From Clostridia bacterium (GTDB lineage: Bacteria > Bacillota > Clostridia > UMGS1883), in contig JAFSGW010000061.1 of NCBI GenBank assembly GCA_017440585.1, forward strand, positions 1 through 39,413: 39,413 nt of DNA. The letters run 5' to 3'. Shown piece by piece: positions 35,227-39,413 of the stretch. Every line of letters starts with the position of its first letter. Position 1 is the stretch's first letter. Both the position numbers and the translations under genes were made by a program. The notes beneath the pieces were generated by a model, which saw only the letters and a list, made by a program, of their open reading frames with translations, searched no databases and had not been told where the DNA came from.

Positions 35227-35754
35227 TTATAACCATATATCAAGCATCTTCATTGCCTTATCGTCAGCCTTTTTTAAATCGGGAATAAGATATCTTGAGC
35301 CGTCAACGTCAATAAGAAGCACGCTGTTTGCATCAATCCTTACAAGAGAGGCGGACATATCAAAGGTTGTGAAGCTTCTCTCCCCTGCATTTGTCTCAAC
35401 CTCCCAGTAGGTATGACCAAACTCTTCCTTCGCATTTTTTACTTTGATAATTTCAGGCACAAAATATCTCTTTTCAAGCTCGTGGAGAATAAGAGCCTTT
35501 TCTTCCTCCGTGAAGCTGTCAAGGCTTTCAATAATGCCCAATTCAGTAGCTCTGTCACGGTGAGACTGAGCCTGACGGCGTACCGACAGAAAGCTGTCGG
35601 GCTTATGAAGAGGGAAAAGCCTTAAAACGTCACATCTTCCCACGTCCTCGCCATCTAAAGCGGCACCTAAAAGACCGCCCTTTGTTTCGTAAAACTTTAT
35701 ATCCTTACTTGTCAGATATCTTATATTTGCCGCTTCTTTAAAATCATTCTTCAT
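35227..35754 (-). CDS. DUF1854 family protein
   Basis: A 175-residue soluble protein matching DUF1854: RCDVLRLFPLHKPDSFLSVR (about 41-60), LGIIESLDSFTEEEKALILHELEKRYFVPEIIKV, then WEVETNAGERSFTTFD and the end SRYLIPDLKKADDKAMKMLDIWL. I recall that relatives occur beside ABC transporters annotated as cyanophycin-associated, but no cyanophycin synthetase is in this window, so that role is not supported here. It overlaps the first ABC gene by 11 bp and precedes the second by 12 bp, so the three proteins are very likely made together. Confidence 0.87.
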   Translation of the reverse strand: MKNDFKEAANIRYLTSKDIKFYETKGGLLGAALDGEDVGRCDVLRLFPLHKPDSFLSVRRQAQSHRDRATELGIIESLDSFTEEEKALILHELEKRYFVPEIIKVKNAKEEFGHTYWEVETNAGERSFTTFDMSASLVRIDANSVLLIDVDGSRYLIPDLKKADDKAMKMLDIWL

Positions 35755-37975
35755 CGTCCATACCTCTTATCTTCAAAGCTTCCTTCTGCTTTCCGAGCAT
35801 GCCTGCATAAATACCGCCAAGCTCTTCAAGCTCCTTATGTGTACCCATCTCGGCAATTTCGCCACGTTCTATTACCACAAGCCTGTCAGCATTTTTAAGG
35901 GTTGACAGTCTGTGTGCAATGGCAATTGTTGTTCTGCCCTTTGTAAGGGTTTCAATAGCCTGCTGAATCTGCAGCTCCGTTTCTGTGTCAACGCTTGCTG
36001 TTGCCTCATCAAGAATAAGTATTCTCGGGTCAAGAAGAATTGCTCTTGCAATGTTTATTCTCTGTCTTTCACCGCCGGAGAGGTTTGTATTACGCTTGCC
36101 AAGCTCCGTTTCGTAGCCATCGGGCAACTTCATTATAAAGTCGTGTGCATTTGCAAGCTTTGCAGCACTTACAACCTCTTCATATGTTGCATCGGGGCGT
36201 GCGAAGGCAATGTTTTCCATAATCGTTCCCGAGAAAAGATGTGTTTCCTGAAGCACCATACCAATTCTCTTATGTAAATCGTCAGGGTGAATGTCCTTTA
36301 TGTTCACACCATCAATTGTAAGAGAGCCCTCTTCAATATCATAAAGGCGTGTGATAATGTTTGTAATTGTGCTCTTGCCTGCACCGGAGTGACCAACCAA
36401 ACCTATCATTTCGCCCTTTTTGATATCAAGGTTAATATTTTTCAATACGGGCTTGTTGGGCTCGTAGGAGAAGGTAACGTTTTTAAGGGAAATATTGCCC
36501 TCAATGTCTTCCATTCTCACGGGGTTGGGGCTGGGCACAACGTCGCTCTTACGGTCAATAATTTCAAAAAGTCTGTGTGCACAGTTAAGGGTTTCAGTAA
36601 GCCAGTCAATACTGTTCACGATAGAGTCAATAGGTCCTAAAACCATGCCCATATATCCGACAAAGGTCATAAGCGTACCAAAGGTCATACCGCCGGTGCC
36701 GTTCATTACCTGAGCACCGCCCACAGCCCACACAAAAAGACCGCCAAGGCTTGTTATGTAGCCCATAACGGGGAATGTTCTCGCACCACGGATGCCTTCC
36801 TTCACGTTTGCCTCGTAAAGCTCGTTGGAGGCCTTGTCAAAGCGGTCAATTTCGCTTGTTTCCTTACCGAATGCCTTTACAACCCTTATACCCGACAAAG
36901 CATCGTTAATAACGCTGTTAAGCTTACTTCTCTTCTGCCAGGAGGCGTTCTTAACCTTTCTGAACTTGGGAAAAACAACCTTCATCATGTACACCGTAAA
37001 GGGCACGGGAATAAATACAATTACAGACAGAACGGGGTTCATCATTATCATAACGTATGCGGTGCCTATAAGGGTAAGGCTGTTTATGATAAGCTCGGGA
37101 ATTCGCCACAGTATTGTGAAGCATATTTCCTCCGCATCGTTATTTACTCTGTTCATAAGGCTTCCCGTATGCTGAGAGTTGAAAAAGCTCATGGAAAGAC
37201 GCTGCATTGCAGAAAAAATCTGGCTTTTAATGTCAAACACAATATTTGCACTGACCTTTGCCGCAATACGCTCTTTAATTATGTTAACCACAAGCCTACT
37301 GACCTCAAGTGCCATAAGACACAGCACTATCGGCACAACCATGCCGAAATACTTACCGCCCTCGGTTAAAACCTCATCGTAGAAGGTTTTACCGCTTACG
37401 TAAGGCCTCATTACGCCTATAAGCGCCGTAGCAACCATACATATGCCCATAAATACCAGAGAAAGCTTGTACTTTGGCAAATAACCCATAAGCCTTACAA
37501 GTATCGCACGTCTGTTCATGCACTTTGGGCATATTTTACGCCTGGGGTCACGGTAGGGCTTACCGCAGGTGGGGCACACGTTATCGTCGCCGAAGGTTTT
37601 GAAATCATCCTCCGTAAGCTCCGTCTTATCCTTAAGCTTATTAACCACCATTGTAAAGCGTGATGCGGTTCTGCCCACGGAATTTGAGTAAAAGGCAAAG
37701 GGTGTATACTCTCCCTCTTTCTTTATAACAAACTGACCCGTGTTTATAAAATCCTCGTTGCGGATTTCATCAATGCCCTCATATCCGTACTCGACCATGG
37801 CACCGGTATCCGCATCAATTTTCACAAGTCTGTCCTCATAGGCTAAAAGCCATACCTCACCATAAGAGGAGTCACGGCTCATATCGCACCTTAAAATCGC
37901 ACTGTATTCTCCAAGATTGTATGTTTCCATCAAAGCCTTTATTTTTTCGCTCGGTTCAATAAATCCCTTTTTCAA
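35744..37975 (-). CDS. ABC half-transporter with N-terminal PH-like domain and zinc ribbon (first subunit)
   Basis: A 743-residue fused permease-ATPase, paralogous to the one at 32965. Residues about 25-115 form a PH-like beta domain (YGEVWLLAYEDRLVKIDADTG), and C134, C137, C149 and C152 form a zinc ribbon (CPTCGKP ... CPKC). The six-helix exporter domain spans about 165-450, and the ATPase has [39 protein letters not shown] and AIAHRLSTL. It starts with TTG at 37975 behind GGGGTG; the nearest upstream ATG hits a stop at once. It is the first gene of the cassette. Confidence 0.93.
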   Translation of the reverse strand: MKKGFIEPSEKIKALMETYNLGEYSAILRCDMSRDSSYGEVWLLAYEDRLVKIDADTGAMVEYGYEGIDEIRNEDFINTGQFVIKKEGEYTPFAFYSNSVGRTASRFTMVVNKLKDKTELTEDDFKTFGDDNVCPTCGKPYRDPRRKICPKCMNRRAILVRLMGYLPKYKLSLVFMGICMVATALIGVMRPYVSGKTFYDEVLTEGGKYFGMVVPIVLCLMALEVSRLVVNIIKERIAAKVSANIVFDIKSQIFSAMQRLSMSFFNSQHTGSLMNRVNNDAEEICFTILWRIPELIINSLTLIGTAYVMIMMNPVLSVIVFIPVPFTVYMMKVVFPKFRKVKNASWQKRSKLNSVINDALSGIRVVKAFGKETSEIDRFDKASNELYEANVKEGIRGARTFPVMGYITSLGGLFVWAVGGAQVMNGTGGMTFGTLMTFVGYMGMVLGPIDSIVNSIDWLTETLNCAHRLFEIIDRKSDVVPSPNPVRMEDIEGNISLKNVTFSYEPNKPVLKNINLDIKKGEMIGLVGHSGAGKSTITNIITRLYDIEEGSLTIDGVNIKDIHPDDLHKRIGMVLQETHLFSGTIMENIAFARPDATYEEVVSAAKLANAHDFIMKLPDGYETELGKRNTNLSGGERQRINIARAILLDPRILILDEATASVDTETELQIQQAIETLTKGRTTIAIAHRLSTLKNADRLVVIERGEIAEMGTHKELEELGGIYAGMLGKQKEALKIRGMDDEE

Positions 37976-38009
37976 GACATTTTCACCCCATTTTAATCAT
38001 CTGATTATT

Positions 38010-38037
38010 AGTATATCACCATTAATTTCAAAATCAA
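38010..38037 (-). promoter_or_regulatory. Promoter for the ABC-DUF1854-ABC cassette
   Basis: TTGATT (38037-38032), a 16-bp spacer and TATACT (38015-38010) on the minus strand, about 35 bases upstream of the TTG start codon. Confidence 0.65.
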
Positions 38038-38085
38038 TAAAAATCGCAGATTTTTTTATTTTTTTTTTAAAATTATTATAGAAAT

Positions 38086-38112
38086 TTGCTTTTATATATG
38101 GTATTATATAAT
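38086..38112 (+). promoter_or_regulatory. Candidate promoter for ftsK/spoIIIE
   Basis: TATAAT at 38107-38112 is preceded by TTGCTT at 38086-38091 with a short 15-bp spacer in a very AT-rich stretch, about 70 bases before the start codon. The assignment is weak. Confidence 0.35.
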
Positions 38113-38183
38113 AGATATTCTGTTTAAGTTTTGTGTTCATTAAAAACGAACGGTTCAATCAATATTTTACATCGGAGGCAGTT

Positions 38184-39413
38184 ATGGCTAACAATACCAA
38201 TCAGCGACAGAGAAAGCGAGTTCCCAAAACAGCACGTACAACTACAAAAACAAGAACAAGCACAAAAAGCAGGAAAAAGGCACCCACGCCTATGCGCCGT
38301 GAGGTGAAGCTTTTCATCACAAGCTTTATTGCCCTTGTAATTGTGCTTTCCTACTACACCCCCGTTTTCGGCGTTTTCGGAAGCCTTATTAAAAATACGG
38401 GTCTTGCCCTGATGGGTGCAAGTGCATTTTTCCTGCCTCTTATCATAACAGCAGGTCTTATCCACAAGGCGCTCCGTGGCTCCTTAAAGCCTTATACGGG
38501 CATATATGCCGCACTTACTGCAGCTCTTTGCTGTATAAGCCTTCTTTTCACAATCTCAGCCTCCGAGGGCGTTACTGATTATCTTGGCTCAACGGGCTTT
38601 TTCCACACCCTCACCCTTCTCATTGAAGGCGGCACAGCATGTGCCGACGGCGGCATCATCGGTGCATTGGGCATTCCCCTCAAGGCATTTTTCGGCACCT
38701 TGGGCAGTCAGATTCTTATTATATTTGCCATTATCATTCTCATTGCATGGTCAACAAAGTTTGTTCCCGTTATCTGGCTTGTGAAGGTTTCCCGCAACCT
38801 TGTCGACATGATGACAGAGCGTTTCTCCCGTGAGGAGGAATATGAGGAATACGAGGCGGAAGCTCCTCAGATTGAAGAAAAGGCTTCACGTAAGGAAAAG
38901 CTTCCCGAGCAGACAAAGCTTGACCTTGACATGAAGGAGCCTGCCGGGGAAAGGCACCGTGTGAAGAAAAATGCATCAGCAGACAAGCCCCTTGAAAAGA
39001 AGGAGGAGTCTGTACCTGCTACTGAAAAGCCCCTCGAGAAGAAAACGGAGGACTTTAAAATCAATATTGTTCTTCCCCCCGAAAATAAAGAAGAGGAGGA
39101 AGAATTTAAAACAGTTGAATACCGTGAGGACACATCTACTCCCGAGGTTGCAATTGAAATACCTCAGGAGGGTGCTCCCGTTATGGAAAAGAAGGAGCCC
39201 AACACGGCAATTGAGCTTACCGATGCTGATTTTATCGAGCCCGTAAAGCCCTATGAGTTCCCGCCCGTTACCCTTCTGGAAAGAAATATTGACCGTGGCG
39301 ACAGCTCCAAGGGTGTTGATTTACGTGAGCAGGCAAAAATGCTTGTTGAAACACTTAAAAGCTTCGGCGTAGAAGCAAAAATTTTAGAGGTAAGCAAGGG
39401 TCCCACAGTTACA
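38184..39413 (+). CDS. DNA translocase FtsK/SpoIIIE, N-terminal part (3' end outside window)
   Basis: The frame is open for 410 codons to the window edge. A basic leader (RQRKRVPKTARTTTKTRTSTKSRKK) is followed by four membrane segments (about 45-200), a long charged linker rich in Glu and Lys (about 215-360), and the start of the motor domain alpha region (VDLREQAKMLVETLKSFGVEAKILEVSKGPTVT), which is diagnostic for FtsK/SpoIIIE. The ATPase and gamma domains lie beyond the edge. The protein pumps DNA at the division or sporulation septum. A GGAGG site precedes the ATG. Whether it is FtsK or SpoIIIE cannot be decided from this part. Confidence 0.93.
   Translation, partial: MANNTNQRQRKRVPKTARTTTKTRTSTKSRKKAPTPMRREVKLFITSFIALVIVLSYYTPVFGVFGSLIKNTGLALMGASAFFLPLIITAGLIHKALRGSLKPYTGIYAALTAALCCISLLFTISASEGVTDYLGSTGFFHTLTLLIEGGTACADGGIIGALGIPLKAFFGTLGSQILIIFAIIILIAWSTKFVPVIWLVKVSRNLVDMMTERFSREEEYEEYEAEAPQIEEKASRKEKLPEQTKLDLDMKEPAGERHRVKKNASADKPLEKKEESVPATEKPLEKKTEDFKINIVLPPENKEEEEEFKTVEYREDTSTPEVAIEIPQEGAPVMEKKEPNTAIELTDADFIEPVKPYEFPPVTLLERNIDRGDSSKGVDLREQAKMLVETLKSFGVEAKILEVSKGPTVT

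Noticed and set aside
35227..35754. A cyanophycin synthesis locus
   Set aside because: DUF1854 is sometimes annotated that way, but neither cyanophycin synthetase nor cyanophycinase is present in the window.

Overview
The window looks like a chromosomal segment of an anaerobic, Gram-positive Clostridia bacterium, most likely an uncultured gut or rumen member near the Oscillospirales. Four things suggest this: AGGAGG-type ribosome sites with TTGACA/TATAAT promoters, a dockerin protein, the clostridial gene order plsY-der-DUF512, and a short archaeal-type prolyl-tRNA synthetase. This placement is inferred from gene content, not from a search. No rRNA, tRNA, CRISPR array or complete insertion sequence was seen. 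Almost all genes lie on the minus strand; the exceptions are an EamA transporter, proS and the start of an ftsK/spoIIIE gene at the right edge.

Layout from left to right. (1) 1-3043: two secreted proteins, one ending in a dockerin and one with a cohesin-like region, a duplicated beta-rich domain and a long Ala-Asp tail cut by the window edge. (2) 3236-5814: two flavoprotein genes, each followed at its stop codon by a 179-bp ATATCGC palindromic element. One copy carries a four-helix-bundle gene; the other keeps only the 3' remnant of such a gene. (3) 5754-12740: a compact operon, MBOAT acyltransferase - SGNH partner - DUF512 radical-SAM protein - der - plsY - BaiN-like flavoprotein. (4) 12835-13080: a nested inverted-repeat element and a strong terminator. 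(5) 13082-17220: a Gld-type ABC system (ATPase, permease, GldG-like, DUF4340), then hisS to 18568. (6) 18569-21123: divergent promoters, then EamA and proS. (7) 21130-27086: a cell-surface operon (licD, flippase, gpsA, and a membrane-anchored protein with a phage-receptor-like C-type-lectin region), driven by a consensus promoter inside the end of an AraC-type regulator gene. (8) 27701-31434: lower glycolysis operon pgk-tpiA-gpmI. (9) 31552-32888: a VOC protein and a DegV lipid-binding protein. (10) 32965-37975: a three-gene cassette of two ABC half-transporters with N-terminal zinc ribbons flanking a DUF1854 protein. (11) 38184 to the end: ftsK/spoIIIE.

The most novel signal is the palindromic element. 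Both copies end at the same ATATCGCC sequence. In both, the bases just beyond that end are an inverted copy of the last coding bases of the neighbouring, unrelated gene, so each junction folds into a long hairpin. Together with the intact and deleted four-helix-bundle gene in the same orientation, this suggests an undescribed mobile or retro-type unit that targets gene ends. The ABC/DUF1854/zinc-ribbon cassette and the lectin-like surface protein are the next most interesting.
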